Source: Bacillota bacterium (lineage in GTDB: Bacteria > Bacillota > Sulfobacillia > JAJZYS01 > JAJZLH01). From it: DNA of 64,000 nt. The stretch lies in the NCBI GenBank assembly GCA_021850485.1, contig JAJZLY010000002.1, positions 30,303-94,302 on the forward strand, given 5' to 3'. Made by a program: the position numbers and the translations under genes. Below the pieces are notes generated by a model. That model was given only the letters and a program-made list of their open reading frames with translations. It did no database searches and had not been told where the DNA came from. Shown piece by piece: positions 41,179 to 51,036 of the stretch. Position 1 is the stretch's first letter. Every line of letters starts with the position of its first letter.

Positions 41179-42531
41179 ATGTCCACGCTGCGCCGAGTGC
41201 TCGGCTACCGCACCGCCACTTCGACCAGCGCCGGTCTTGCCTTCGCCGCCATCAACTTTCTGGCCGCCGTGCAAGTGGCCGGCTACATGCTGGGAGACGG
41301 CGCCTGGATCGCCCTGGTCATCGCCGGGGCGCTGTGCTTGCTGTCAGCCGCCAACTTCTCCGAGCTAAACGGTGTCTTGCCCTCCGCAGCCGGCATTCGG
41401 GTGTGGACCAGGCAAGGCATTGGCGACCGCTTCTCCCTGACCTTCACCTTGGTTTATCTGACCACCATCTTGGCGGTGATCGCCGCCGATAGTTTCGTGC
41501 TAGGCACCGCGATCCAGGCGGCGATTCCCGGCATCAGCGGATTTTTCTGGATCTGCGCCTTCCTGCTTGTGACCCTGGCTGCCAATCTGCGCGGCGTGAA
41601 GGTGGCAGGGCTGGTCCAAGACCTCACCACCTACCTGCTGCTACTCTCTTTGGCCGCCATCTCGGTGATGGTGCTGGTCCAGGTCCACCATCCCTTCATC
41701 ACGCCGTTTTCACCGCGCGGCAACCTGTTCGAGGCGGTCGCCGTCGGCGTGTTCATCTTCGTCGGATTCGAGTGGGTGACGCCGCTAGCCGAGGAGATGA
41801 CCGACACCCGGGCCATCTCCCGCGGCATGTTTACGGCACTCGGTCTGATCGCCGTCGCCTTTGGCCTATTCATGCTGGCCATGACCCATCTGCTCGGCGA
41901 CCACGCCTTGAGCACCAGCCTCGTACCCCAACTCTTGATCGGCCGAGCGGCCTTTGGCGACTTCGGCTTCTGGTGGATGCTCTTGGTCACCGTGATTACA
42001 GCTGGCACCACGTTCAACGGGAGCTTTGTGTCAGCCAGCCGTCTTCTATACGCCATGTCCCGGGAGCGCACGCTCCCCGCCTGGCTTGGTCGGCTGAACC
42101 AGCGCTTCGTTCCCGCCAACGCCCTCTGGGCGCTTTTTTCCATCTCAGTTGTGCTGGCCGCCGTCGTCTACCTGAGCCGCCTGTATCAGGTCTTGATCTA
42201 CGCCGGCTCGTCTTTGGAGGCGATCATGTACGTGGTCGCTGCCTTGGCCGTCCTCGGCCTGCAGCGCAGACTACCGGACGCCGCCCGCAGCTTCCACCTG
42301 CCATTTGGCAAGCTGATCCCGCTGGTCACCATTCCCGTATTCGGGATCCTGGCGCTAGGGGCCGTAACGGCTACCGCCGGGTTGCCCGGCAACTTCCCGT
42401 GGACGGTGCCGCTGCTGCTTGCAGTGGCAGTGGTGGCGATCTTATACGTCTTCCTCTACGCCCCCCGCCTCAAGCGGGCCGGGCCAGGCGCTGGCGCACC
42501 ACCCTCGGGATCCGGGCCGCAGCGACCCTAG
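41179..42531 (+). CDS. APC-superfamily amino acid permease
   Basis: 450 aa with about 12 membrane helices. The first helix has the unwound glycine pattern FAAINFLAAVQVAGYMLGDGAWIAL, here cited in short as FLAAVQVAGYMLGDG. The helix 6 region is FEAVAVGVFIFVGFEWVTPLAEEM, typical of APC carriers (FVGFEWVTPLAEE). GAGGAGG precedes the ATG. The substrate is not predictable. It shares 4 bases with the end of the opposite rhomboid-like gene. Confidence 0.88.
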   Translation: MSTLRRVLGYRTATSTSAGLAFAAINFLAAVQVAGYMLGDGAWIALVIAGALCLLSAANFSELNGVLPSAAGIRVWTRQGIGDRFSLTFTLVYLTTILAVIAADSFVLGTAIQAAIPGISGFFWICAFLLVTLAANLRGVKVAGLVQDLTTYLLLLSLAAISVMVLVQVHHPFITPFSPRGNLFEAVAVGVFIFVGFEWVTPLAEEMTDTRAISRGMFTALGLIAVAFGLFMLAMTHLLGDHALSTSLVPQLLIGRAAFGDFGFWWMLLVTVITAGTTFNGSFVSASRLLYAMSRERTLPAWLGRLNQRFVPANALWALFSISVVLAAVVYLSRLYQVLIYAGSSLEAIMYVVAALAVLGLQRRLPDAARSFHLPFGKLIPLVTIPVFGILALGAVTATAGLPGNFPWTVPLLLAVAVVAILYVFLYAPRLKRAGPGAGAPPSGSGPQRP

Positions 42532-43127
42532 CGCTCTCCGTAGCGTAGCGCCAGGGAGAGCCCCCAGCCCATGGCCAAGGCTCCGACCATGCCGCCGATC
42601 ACCACTGGGTCAAACCCGGACAGCACAATGTTCAAGATCAGCAGTACAGCCAGCCAGCCCAAAGGACCGGACATGCTGAAGTGCATGCCCCGGCCACTCA
42701 TGGTATGGGCCAAGATGCCGGCCAGGGCGAACGGCGCAAACGTGGATGCAATCGGGAAGCCGCCAATGGTCTGCGCCACCAGGGCGCCGAAGCCACCGGC
42801 CACGAAGAAGATGACAAGATACTTCCAGGGCTGATCCAGTAGCTCCACCTGACTGCCGACCAGCCAAATGAAGAGGCCGCTGAAAATGAGTCCGATCACG
42901 CCAGCCGGAGTGATGGCGGTGGCCAGATCAAACAGGTACGAGCCGAGTACGGGAATCGCCAGCAGCAGGCGGAGCACGCCGTTTCCGACCACCATCATGA
43001 CAGCGGTGGCGATGATCAGGCCTACTGTGACCGGATAACTGCCAAGCCCGCCTCCAATCGGCCGTCCCGCTTGTTTGCGGCTTTGTCTCGCCTGCTCGCG
43101 CCAATATTTCCTGGTATCCGGATCCAT
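42528..43127 (-). CDS. Rhomboid-like membrane protein lacking catalytic Ser and His
   Basis: 199 aa with about six helices. The fold resembles a rhomboid: PVTVGLIIATAV (helix 1), then LFIWLVGSQVELLDQPWKYLVI, matching the rhomboid L1/TM2-3 pattern. Where the GxSG serine should be there is TFAPFALAGILA, and the TM6 histidine segment reads PVVIGGMVGALAMG. So it is probably a non-proteolytic rhomboid-like protein. The ATG follows AAAGGCGG. It is 17 bases after the Mo-enzyme gene, so co-transcription is likely. Confidence 0.65.
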   Translation of the reverse strand: MDPDTRKYWREQARQSRKQAGRPIGGGLGSYPVTVGLIIATAVMMVVGNGVLRLLLAIPVLGSYLFDLATAITPAGVIGLIFSGLFIWLVGSQVELLDQPWKYLVIFFVAGGFGALVAQTIGGFPIASTFAPFALAGILAHTMSGRGMHFSMSGPLGWLAVLLILNIVLSGFDPVVIGGMVGALAMGWGLSLALRYGER

Positions 43128-43144
43128 CGGTCCACCGCCTTTTG

Positions 43145-44239
43145 TTAGCTGATCCACGCCTCTGCAGGGTACCCGTATGACTCCCAGGTGCCAAGCGTCT
43201 GGTTGGCGGCCAGACGGATTTCTTTCACCCACTTAACTGATTTGTAGCCGTACATGGCGGGCACCACCAACCGCACCGGGCCGCCATGCACAACAGGCAC
43301 CAGGCTGCCGTCCATGGCGGTGGCCAAGAAGGCGCCAGACGTCTTCAGCTCGTTCAACGAGAGGCTGTCGACGTAGGTACCGTCGGCTGACAAGAACACA
43401 ATGTAGCGGGCGGCAGGCAGCGGCTTGACGTCAGCCATAAGCCGCTCCAGGCTCACGCCCTGCCAGTGCACACCGCTCACGACCCAGCCAGTGACACAGT
43501 GAAAGGGCTCCAGGCGCCGAATCGGTCCCACCGCCAACAACTCCTGGAATCGGTAGGTGCGCCCAGATGCCACCAACCCGCCCACGGCCAGTCGATAGGC
43601 TGCCGTCGACACGTTCGGGAAAGTGCCCGTGATGGAGTAGATCTGCCAGTTGCCAGCCGCCGCCGCCTGACTGCTGCCGGCTCCGTCCCGCCATAGCCAG
43701 GAGCCGAGCAAGACCGCTGCCACAGCGCCGGCCACAGTCTTGGCGCCACTCACCAAGAAGGCCCGCCGCTCCGCCTTGGCAGCCCCCTCAAACGGCGTCC
43801 GCCACCCCAGCTTGCGGGCGGCGTGAAGCGCAACCCAGCCAATGAGTGCCCAGCTGGCCACCATATGCACCGGCAGAGCTGGAGCCGCCAGCCAGGTTGG
43901 CATCACGGACGGGTACAGCAACACCGCTCCGCTCAGCCCCAGCACGATCAGTAAAATGGCAAGCGGCAACCAATCCAGGAGGTTGCGCCGGTAGGGGAAG
44001 GCCACGCTGGCACCGCCGACCAGCAGACCGCCGAGCACCAATCCGAGGGCCGAGTGCCAGACGCGGATGGCCATCAGCTGGCCGATCAGGTGGGCGTGGG
44101 TGACCGACCAGGTAATGGCGATCCCGGTCAGCAGCGTCAGCGCTGTCACCAAGATGGCCAAGAGATGGGTCTGGCGCCAGGCTTTCGACCACCGGCGACG
44201 GCCCTTGTCCATCCAGCGGGCTATGGCCACTTGGCTCAC
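43145..44239 (-). CDS. Membrane-bound molybdopterin oxidoreductase, sulfite-oxidase fold, with cytochrome-b-like membrane domain
   Basis: 364 aa. The first ~150 residues hold four membrane helices with well-placed histidines (THAHLIGQL, RVWHSALG, PVHMVASW, VALHAAR), like a di-heme cytochrome b. A further hydrophobic helix (about 165-185) leads to an extracytoplasmic sulfite-oxidase-type Mo domain. The Mo-ligand cysteine is in EPFHCVTGWVVSGVHWQG, and VHGGPVRLVVPAMYGYKSVKWVKEI is its C-terminal signature (cited in short as GPVRLVVPAMYGYKS). It may couple oxidation or reduction of an S- or N-oxide to quinone. It needs Moco, supplied by MoaDE. Confidence 0.87.
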   Translation of the reverse strand: MSQVAIARWMDKGRRRWSKAWRQTHLLAILVTALTLLTGIAITWSVTHAHLIGQLMAIRVWHSALGLVLGGLLVGGASVAFPYRRNLLDWLPLAILLIVLGLSGAVLLYPSVMPTWLAAPALPVHMVASWALIGWVALHAARKLGWRTPFEGAAKAERRAFLVSGAKTVAGAVAAVLLGSWLWRDGAGSSQAAAAGNWQIYSITGTFPNVSTAAYRLAVGGLVASGRTYRFQELLAVGPIRRLEPFHCVTGWVVSGVHWQGVSLERLMADVKPLPAARYIVFLSADGTYVDSLSLNELKTSGAFLATAMDGSLVPVVHGGPVRLVVPAMYGYKSVKWVKEIRLAANQTLGTWESYGYPAEAWIS

Positions 44240-44270
44240 CTCTTTGCGCTAGCATAGCACCAGCGTTGGC

Positions 44271-45578
44271 TCACACCCGCTCCAACTGGCCACCCGCCAA
44301 CTGCATCTGCTCCAAGAAGGTCGGGTATGAGATCTCCCAAACCCGATCGCCAAGCAGCGTGCTTACATCTGAGCCCGCCATGGCCGCCACCGACAGCGCC
44401 ATCCCCACCCGATGATCGCCGTCGCTGTCCAGCTGGCCGTGACCGATCCTCCGTCCGCCCTTAATCCGCCAGCCATCGCTGGTGGCGGTGCAGTCTACGC
44501 CGAGAACGCTTAGTCCCCGCTCCATGGCGGCGATGCGGTCCGACTCTTTGACGCTCAATTCCGCCGCCCCCTCCACCCGGCTGAGGCCGGGGGCAACCGC
44601 CATCACGCACGCCGCCAGCGGCAGTTCGTCGATCATGTCTGCCACTTGCGGCCCAGATACCAGGCCGGCGCGCGTCGGCCGTCCGGTCACGACCACCCGG
44701 CCGACGGGCTCGATATCAACCTGATCGACGGTGATCTGAACCTGCACCCCCATCTCGGCGAGCAGGTGCAAAAAGCCGATCCGCCTGGCATTCAGGCAGA
44801 CACCACTGACCTCGGCACGACCTCCGGTGACGGCGGCCGCAGCCCACAAGAACGCAGCGCTGGAAGGGTCCCCCGGCACCTTGAGCAGCCCGGGGGTAGA
44901 CAGTCGGCGGGGCCCGTCCAGCGCCACCACCTCGCCGCCGTCAGGGTCGAGTTGCTGGGAAACCCGCACGCCAAAGGGCGCCAACATCCGTTCGGTGTGA
45001 TCGCGACTGGGCTGCGGCAAGCGCACTTCGCTGTGTCCGGCCGCACCCAGTGCCGCTAGCAGCAGTGCCGACTTGACCTGAGCAGAGGCCACCGCGATCT
45101 GCAGATTAGCTGCGTGCAACGAGGCGGGGCGAACCTGCAGCGGCAACCGATACGAAGATCCCAGTTCATCGATCTCGGCCCCCATCGCCCGCAACGGCTC
45201 CACCACCCGGCGCATCGGCCGCTGGCGCAAGGAGTCGTCCCCATCCAAGCGTGCCTGTACGCCAGCGGCGGCCAAGACACCGAGCAACAGGCGGGCGGTG
45301 GTTCCAGAGTTGGCCGCCTGCAGTGGCTGGTCCGGCTGACTGAGTCTGCCCGCCATGCCCCGGACCTGAACCGAGCCGCTGGGATCTTGCTGAATATCGG
45401 CCCCCAGGGCCCGCAAGCACTGCCAAGTTGCGGTGGTGTCGGCTGAGTGGAGCAGCCCCTCAATCACCGTCACGCCGCTGGCCAGGGCGGACAGAATCAA
45501 GGCCCGGTGCGAGATCGACTTGTCGCCGGGTACCTGTCCCGAGAAGTCGATCGGCTCCGTGGGTCTGATCCTGATCAT
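44271..45578 (-). CDS. aroA: 3-phosphoshikimate 1-carboxyvinyltransferase (EPSP synthase)
   Basis: 435 aa. PGDKSISHRALILSALASG (here PGDKSISHRAL) binds phosphoshikimate, and QAANSGTTARLLLGVLA is the PEP-site LxNSGTT motif. KESDRIAAMERGL and DHRVGMALSVAAM complete the C-terminal half. EPSP synthase is the sixth step of the shikimate pathway. Its ATG overlaps the aroF stop (ATGA). Last aromatic gene of the trp-aro cluster. Confidence 0.97.
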   Translation of the reverse strand: MIRIRPTEPIDFSGQVPGDKSISHRALILSALASGVTVIEGLLHSADTTATWQCLRALGADIQQDPSGSVQVRGMAGRLSQPDQPLQAANSGTTARLLLGVLAAAGVQARLDGDDSLRQRPMRRVVEPLRAMGAEIDELGSSYRLPLQVRPASLHAANLQIAVASAQVKSALLLAALGAAGHSEVRLPQPSRDHTERMLAPFGVRVSQQLDPDGGEVVALDGPRRLSTPGLLKVPGDPSSAAFLWAAAAVTGGRAEVSGVCLNARRIGFLHLLAEMGVQVQITVDQVDIEPVGRVVVTGRPTRAGLVSGPQVADMIDELPLAACVMAVAPGLSRVEGAAELSVKESDRIAAMERGLSVLGVDCTATSDGWRIKGGRRIGHGQLDSDGDHRVGMALSVAAMAGSDVSTLLGDRVWEISYPTFLEQMQLAGGQLERV

Positions 45579-46612
45579 GCCTGCTGCGCTGTTGCCGACT
45601 GCCCGTGCAGGGCGAGGCGCAGTGCGAAGACGGCGGCCATCAGCCGGCTGAAATGGTCGGGCGTCAAGGACTGGGCCCCGTCGGACAGGGCACGGGCCGG
45701 ATTGGGATGGACCTCAACCAAAAGCCCGTCGGCACCAGCCGCCACGGCCGCCAGGGCCAACGGCTCGACCATCCGCCAACGACCGCTGCCATGGCTGGGG
45801 TCGGCGATCACTGGCAGGTGGGAAAGTTCGTGCACGACTGGGATGGCAGCCACATCAAAGAGGTTCCTGGTGTAGGTCTCAAAGCTGCGCACGCCTCGCT
45901 CGCACAAGATCACGTTGGGATTTCCGGACGCCAAGATGTACTCGGCAGCCATCAGCCACTCTTCGTACGTGGCGTTCATGCCTCTTTTCAGCATCACCGG
46001 TCGCGGCCCCTGACCGACCTCTCGCAGCAGCGCAAAGTTTTGCATGTTGCGGGCCCCGACTTGCAACACGTCGGCCACCGCCGAGACCGCGGCCACGTGG
46101 CGAGGGTCCAACACCTCGGTGACAATGGCCAGTCCGGTGCGGGCCTTGGCTTCGGCCAGCAGGCGCAGGCCCTCGGGGCCGAGGCCTTGGAAACTGTACG
46201 GGCTGCTGCGCGGCTTATAGGCGCCGCCGCGCATCGCCACCGCACCGGCTTGGCGGACAGCCTGCGCCGCGGCGAACAGCTGATCGGCATCTTCCACCGC
46301 ACACGGACCGGCGATCACGCCGAAATGGCCGTCGCCGATCAGGGCGGTGGGCCCGACCGGTACAGCCGAGGGCCGCTCCGAGGCCTCTTTGGCCACCAAT
46401 TTGTACGGGGACTGCACCGGCAGGGCCCGGACCACGCCGTCCATCTGAGGCAGCATCTCTTCCAGCTCTGCGGTATCCCCGTCGGCAGCGATGCTGATCA
46501 AAAGCCGCTCCCCGACCATGGTCGTATGCAGTTCAAATCCGGTCATCCGGATGCGCTCCAGCACAGCCTCGACCTCATGCGGCGGCGCCTCCTGGCGCAT
46601 GACCACGATCAT
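45575..46612 (-). CDS. aroF: 3-deoxy-7-phosphoheptulonate synthase (DAHP synthase), ferredoxin-like-domain type
   Basis: 345 aa from MIVVMRQEAP. An N-terminal ferredoxin-like regulatory domain (1-70), as in Thermotoga DAHP synthase, precedes the TIM barrel with IAGPCAVEDADQLF, RGGAYKPRSSPYSFQGLG, IVTEVLDPRHV and IVDPSHG-like VIADPSHGSG. The enzyme starts the shikimate pathway from PEP and erythrose-4-phosphate, and the FL domain usually mediates feedback inhibition. It lies 71 bases after trpA and overlaps aroA. Confidence 0.95.
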   Translation of the reverse strand: MIVVMRQEAPPHEVEAVLERIRMTGFELHTTMVGERLLISIAADGDTAELEEMLPQMDGVVRALPVQSPYKLVAKEASERPSAVPVGPTALIGDGHFGVIAGPCAVEDADQLFAAAQAVRQAGAVAMRGGAYKPRSSPYSFQGLGPEGLRLLAEAKARTGLAIVTEVLDPRHVAAVSAVADVLQVGARNMQNFALLREVGQGPRPVMLKRGMNATYEEWLMAAEYILASGNPNVILCERGVRSFETYTRNLFDVAAIPVVHELSHLPVIADPSHGSGRWRMVEPLALAAVAAGADGLLVEVHPNPARALSDGAQSLTPDHFSRLMAAVFALRLALHGQSATAQQA

Positions 46613-46683
46613 TTCACGGCTCACCTGCTCACCTCTCTCGCCAGACTGAATGACCATTCACTGCCGTCGCACCCTATGATGCA

Positions 46684-47478
46684 TCATCTGTAACCAGCCT
46701 GAACCAGTTCTCCGACAAAGCGTTGGACACTTTCCACCGCCTGCCGACCGTCGCGCTGAACGATGTCGATCAGCGCTGAACCGACGATCACACCATCGGC
46801 ATCTCGGCAAACCTCAGCCACCGCCTGCGGTCCGCTGATCCCGAATCCGACCGCCAGGGGCACGTCGATCAACTTTCGGGCTCGTTGCAGCAAGGGCAGG
46901 GCCCCAGCCGGCAGCCCCTGCCGAGACCCGGTGACGCCAAGCAAGGAGACGCAGTAGACAAAGGCGCCTCGATCGGCAGTGCGGCCGATGTCCGCAAGTC
47001 GCTGCTCGGTCGTGGTCGGGGCGGCAAAAGGGATCACCGCCAGATCGAGTTCTTGGGCCTGGGTGCGGATGGCCGGCGTCTGCTCAAGAGCGAGGTCTGG
47101 GATGACCAGCCCCGCCACACCCGCGGCCCTGAGCGGACTCAGGTTGGCCATGGACAAAAGCGGGTTGAGGTAGGAGAGCAGCAGCATCGGCAATCCCGTG
47201 CGCTGGTGAACGAGGGCCAGCGTCTCCAGCACCTCGTCCCGGCCGATATGCTGGTCGAGCGCCCGCTGCGAAGCCGCCTGGATGGTCGGACCGTCGGCGA
47301 TCGGGTCGGAAAAGGGCCAGCCAATCTCGATCAGATCGGCCCCCCCTGCAGCACAGGCCTCGGCCAGGCGCACTGTGTCGGCGACGCTGGGGTCTCCCGC
47401 CATCAAAAAGGGTATGACGGCCACTCGCCCGGCGGCCTTGGCCTGGGCAAAGGCGATTTCGATGTCAGACTTGGCCAT
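46684..47478 (-). CDS. trpA: Tryptophan synthase alpha chain
   Basis: 264 aa. Catalytic Glu and Asp are in [37 protein letters not shown] is the conserved loop 6. It cleaves indole-3-glycerol phosphate to indole, which tunnels to TrpB. It overlaps trpB by 14 bases. Confidence 0.97.
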   Translation of the reverse strand: MAKSDIEIAFAQAKAAGRVAVIPFLMAGDPSVADTVRLAEACAAGGADLIEIGWPFSDPIADGPTIQAASQRALDQHIGRDEVLETLALVHQRTGLPMLLLSYLNPLLSMANLSPLRAAGVAGLVIPDLALEQTPAIRTQAQELDLAVIPFAAPTTTEQRLADIGRTADRGAFVYCVSLLGVTGSRQGLPAGALPLLQRARKLIDVPLAVGFGISGPQAVAEVCRDADGVIVGSALIDIVQRDGRQAVESVQRFVGELVQAGYR

Positions 47479-48664
47479 CGGGGTGTGCCTCCAAAAAGCG
47501 ATTCAGTTCATCCACATCTTTGTCTCCGCGACCGCTCAGGCAGACCACAATCGTCTTTCCGGGCCCCAACTGCCTGGCCTGCTTGATCGCCTCGGCCACG
47601 GCGTGGGCACTTTCCAGGGCACACAGCACACCCTCTGTGCGACTGAGCTGGATCAGGGCGGTCACCGCCTGCTGGTCGGTGCAGCTTACATACTGCACCC
47701 GGCCGCTGTCTTTCCACAGGCTGTGTTCCGGACCCACCCCGGGGTAGTCCAGGCCCGCCGAGAGCGAGTGCGCCTCTTGAATCTGACCTTCATCGTCTTG
47801 CAGCACGTAGCTCCTGGCGCCGTGCAGAACGCCGGGCCGGCCCCGGCTGAGGGTGGCGGCGTGACGGGCCTCTAGTCCCTCACCGGCCGCTTCCACGCCC
47901 ACCATCGCCACGTCGTCATCCAAAAAGGGATGAAACAGGCCGGCCGCATTCGACCCCCCTCCCACCGCCGCCACCAGCAGGTCGGGCAGGCGGCCCGTGT
48001 GCGCCACCACCTGAGTGCGCGCCTCTTGGCCGATGACCGACTGGAAGGTGCGGACCATCAGCGGAAAGGGGTGCGGGCCCATCACCGATCCAATCACGTA
48101 GTGGGTGTCTTGGACCGAGCCAACCCACGCCCGCAGTGCCTCGTTGATCGCGTCCTTGAGCGTACGAGAGCCGCTCTCCACCGTGCGCACCCGAGTTCCC
48201 AACAGCTCCATCCGGCGCACGTTCAAAGACTGGCGGCGAACATCCTCAGCCCCCATGAAGACCTCGCACTCCATTCCGAACAAGGCCGCAACGGTGGCCG
48301 TTGCCACCCCGTGCTGGCCAGCCCCCGTCTCGGCGATCAGCTTGCGCTTGCCCATGCGTCTGGTGAGTAGCGCCTGACCGATCGTGTTGTTGATCTTGTG
48401 GGCACCGGTGTGGTTGAGATCCTCGCGTTTGAGATAGATGTCGGCGCCGCCCACCGCCTGACTCAGCGCGCGGGCGTGATAGAGCAACGACGGCCGACCG
48501 GTGTACTCACGGTTTAGCCGGTCCAGTTCTGCTAAGAAGTCCGAATCCGCCATCGCCTCCGAAAACGCTTGCTGCAACTGGTCCAGAGCCGGGATCAAGG
48601 TCTCCGGCACAAAGCGACCGCCAAAGTCTCCGAAGTGACCACCGGCGTCTGGTTCAGTGGGCAT
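47465..48664 (-). CDS. trpB: Tryptophan synthase beta chain
   Basis: 399 aa, trpB1 type. The PLP lysine is in [18 protein letters not shown], Glu in [15 protein letters not shown], and the phosphate loop [10 protein letters not shown] is present. It condenses indole with serine. Its start overlaps trpF by 11 bases. Confidence 0.98.
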   Translation of the reverse strand: MPTEPDAGGHFGDFGGRFVPETLIPALDQLQQAFSEAMADSDFLAELDRLNREYTGRPSLLYHARALSQAVGGADIYLKREDLNHTGAHKINNTIGQALLTRRMGKRKLIAETGAGQHGVATATVAALFGMECEVFMGAEDVRRQSLNVRRMELLGTRVRTVESGSRTLKDAINEALRAWVGSVQDTHYVIGSVMGPHPFPLMVRTFQSVIGQEARTQVVAHTGRLPDLLVAAVGGGSNAAGLFHPFLDDDVAMVGVEAAGEGLEARHAATLSRGRPGVLHGARSYVLQDDEGQIQEAHSLSAGLDYPGVGPEHSLWKDSGRVQYVSCTDQQAVTALIQLSRTEGVLCALESAHAVAEAIKQARQLGPGKTIVVCLSGRGDKDVDELNRFLEAHPDGQV

Positions 48665-49271
48665 GTTGCTTCACCGCTTTCACGAACGCTCGAATCTTGG
48701 CCGGATCTTTGGCACCAGCAGTCTCCACTCCGCTGGAGACGTCGACGCCGAAGGGGTTCATCTGGCCGATGGCGGCGCCGACTGTCTGGGCGCTCAGCCC
48801 TCCCGACAAGATCAGGCGCCCGATGCCAGCGTCCTCTGGAGCGGGGCTCCAATTGGCTGGCTGACCGAGGCCGCCGAAGCTGCCTGCAGGCCCTTGCGCA
48901 TCGAGCAGGTAGGCCCAGGCCGGCGCCAGCTGGCGCGGCCAGGGCGCATCCTTGGCGAGGCGGATTACGCCGATGTGCACCAAACCGCCGAGTTCATCGG
49001 CCCAGCTGGGAATGTCGCCGCCGGCCCATTGCAGGGCGTCCAGCGGGACTGACGACACGATCTCGTCCACAGCCTGGCGCCGGTGATCCACCAGCACACC
49101 GACACGCAAGAGCGCTCCTGCTGCCTGACCGGCCAAAACGGCGGCCTGGGCCGGCGACACATAGCGCCGGCTGGGCGGGTAGAAGACAAAGCCAACAGCA
49201 TCTGCGCCCGCCTCTACGGCTGTTTCCAGCGCCGCTCGATCGGAGATGCCACAGATCTTCACCCAGGTCAT
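48654..49271 (-). CDS. trpF: Phosphoribosylanthranilate isomerase
   Basis: 205 aa from [16 protein letters not shown], with the general base Cys7 in [17 protein letters not shown] and [13 protein letters not shown] are further barrel motifs, and [14 protein letters not shown] is the phosphate-site end. The longer ORF upstream lies inside trpC and is not used. The ATG overlaps the trpC stop by 4. Confidence 0.96.
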   Translation of the reverse strand: MTWVKICGISDRAALETAVEAGADAVGFVFYPPSRRYVSPAQAAVLAGQAAGALLRVGVLVDHRRQAVDEIVSSVPLDALQWAGGDIPSWADELGGLVHIGVIRLAKDAPWPRQLAPAWAYLLDAQGPAGSFGGLGQPANWSPAPEDAGIGRLILSGGLSAQTVGAAIGQMNPFGVDVSSGVETAGAKDPAKIRAFVKAVKQHAH

Positions 49272-50014
49272 GGCCGCACCGCCTGACCGAAGATGGCGTC
49301 CGTGCCGCCGCGAAGCAGCGCCTCGCCAATCAAAAAGGCGTCTACTCCGAGTGCGTGCAACTGCAGGCACTGGCTGCGGCTTTGCAGGCCGCTCTCACTG
49401 ACCACCACAGCTTGCTCGGCGACTAACGGCACGAGCCTGGCGCTGACGCTCACGTCGGTCTGCAGTGTGTCCAGATCTCGATTATTGATGCCGATCAACT
49501 GAGCACCGGCGGCCAGTGCGGCCATCACCTCAGGGGCATCGTGGACCTCCACCAGAGCCTCCAGACCCGCCTCTTGAGTCTTCTCAAGCAGCCGGCCCAA
49601 GCGCTCCCCGACCACGCGCACGATCAGCAAGATGGCGTCTGCCCCCATCGCCCGGCTCTCCCAGACGTCTGCCTCATCAGTCAAGAAGTCCTTGCGCAGC
49701 ACAGGCAACCGGCTGGCCTGGCGAACGTTAACCAGGTCGGACGGGCTGCCGGAGAAGAAGTCCGGCTCTGTCAGCACCGACAGCGCAGCGGCGCCCGCGG
49801 CCTGATAGGCCATGGCTGTCGCCACCGCATCACGGCCTACCTGAAGGTCGCCGCCAGACGGCGACCGCCGCTTGAACTCCGCGATCACGGCCAACTCTTG
49901 TGTCGGCTGCAGGGCAGCCAGAAGCGACCTGCGGGGAAGATCGGAGCGGTCCGGGCCAGAGTAGCCGGGACGGTTCGCCTTGGCCCGCAGGATCTGTGTC
50001 AGAATTCCGCTCAC
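49268..50014 (-). CDS. trpC: Indole-3-glycerol phosphate synthase
   Basis: 248 aa. VIAEFKRRSPSGGDL carries the catalytic lysine; LRKDFLTDEADVWESRAMGAD, IGINNRDLDTLQTDV and VSESGLQSRSQ are standard. It decarboxylates and cyclises CdRP. It overlaps trpD and trpF by 4 bases each. Confidence 0.97.
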   Translation of the reverse strand: MSGILTQILRAKANRPGYSGPDRSDLPRRSLLAALQPTQELAVIAEFKRRSPSGGDLQVGRDAVATAMAYQAAGAAALSVLTEPDFFSGSPSDLVNVRQASRLPVLRKDFLTDEADVWESRAMGADAILLIVRVVGERLGRLLEKTQEAGLEALVEVHDAPEVMAALAAGAQLIGINNRDLDTLQTDVSVSARLVPLVAEQAVVVSESGLQSRSQCLQLHALGVDAFLIGEALLRGGTDAIFGQAVRP

Positions 50015-51036
50015 GCCCGGGCCTCGAGTCGGCGGGAAAAGCCGGCCAGGCTTTCTAGGGCGCCCACGGCTCGACCGCTGTCAATCACCTCTGCAGCGCG
50101 CTGTACACCCAGGCGCAGGTCCAACTCCAGCCCTGCCGCCCGCAGGCCCAGGGCCGCGTTGAATAACACCGCCTGGCGGTGGGGACCGGCTGATCCGGCC
50201 AACACGTTTCTCAGCAAAATGGCATTGGTCGGTGGGTCGCCGCCCCGCAACTCGCGCAAAGTTGTGCGTTCGATGCCGGCGTCTTCTGGCTCCAGCGTGT
50301 ACTCTGTGATCTTGCCGTCGACAACCTCGGTCACCCAGGTGGTGCCAATCGGCGACGCCTCGTCTAAGGGCCCCTCGCCGTGAACAACGATCGAGCGCTT
50401 GGTCCCCAGTGCGGCCAGTGCCGGCGCCATCAGCCCCTGGATGCGCCGACTAGCCACACCAAGCAGTTGGAACTCTGCGCCCAAGGGATTGGTCAAGGGT
50501 CCCAGCATGTTGAACACGGTGGGTACACCAAGCTCTCGGCGGGGGCCGGCGGCATGACGCATCGCTCCATGCCAGGCCGATGCGAACAAAAAGCCAATTC
50601 CGACCTCGTCCACGGCCCGTGCCGCATCTTGCGGGGCCAGCTGAACGTCGACTCCGAGTGCTTCCAGCACGTCAGCCGACCCACAGCGACTGGTCGCCGA
50701 CCGATTGCCATGCTTGGCCACGGCCAAGCCGGCCCCGGCCAGGACGAAGGCGGCGGCGGTGGAGATATTGAAGGTCTGCGAGCCGTCGCCGCCGGTGCCG
50801 GCGGTGTCGATCAGCGGGCGGCGCTCAACTCTGGCGGTGGTGGCTTGCCGGCGCATCGCTCGGGCGCAGCCTGTCACCTCTTCGACCGTCTCCCCCTTGG
50901 TGGCCAGCGCCGCCAGAAAGGCGCCGGTCTGAGCCTGGGAGGTTTCCCCGGTCATGATCGACGTCATCGCTGCCTCCGCCTCTTGTGCGGTCAGAGACTC
51001 ACCTTTCACCAATTTGGCCAGTTGCTCCTGAATCAC
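50011..51036 (-). CDS. trpD: Anthranilate phosphoribosyltransferase
   Basis: 341 aa from GTG (VIQEQLAKLVKGESL) overlapping the trpG stop as GTGA. The PRPP site is DTAGTGGDGSQTFNIST; KHGNRSATSRCGSADVLE and FNMLGPLTNPLGAE are further markers. It adds phosphoribose to anthranilate. Confidence 0.97.
   Translation of the reverse strand: MIQEQLAKLVKGESLTAQEAEAAMTSIMTGETSQAQTGAFLAALATKGETVEEVTGCARAMRRQATTARVERRPLIDTAGTGGDGSQTFNISTAAAFVLAGAGLAVAKHGNRSATSRCGSADVLEALGVDVQLAPQDAARAVDEVGIGFLFASAWHGAMRHAAGPRRELGVPTVFNMLGPLTNPLGAEFQLLGVASRRIQGLMAPALAALGTKRSIVVHGEGPLDEASPIGTTWVTEVVDGKITEYTLEPEDAGIERTTLRELRGGDPPTNAILLRNVLAGSAGPHRQAVLFNAALGLRAAGLELDLRLGVQRAAEVIDSGRAVGALESLAGFSRRLEARA

Noticed and set aside
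45605-46693. A 362-codon plus-strand open frame opposite aroF
   Set aside because: Shadow of the DAHP synthase gene; low-complexity His/Gln/Arg content and no ribosome site.
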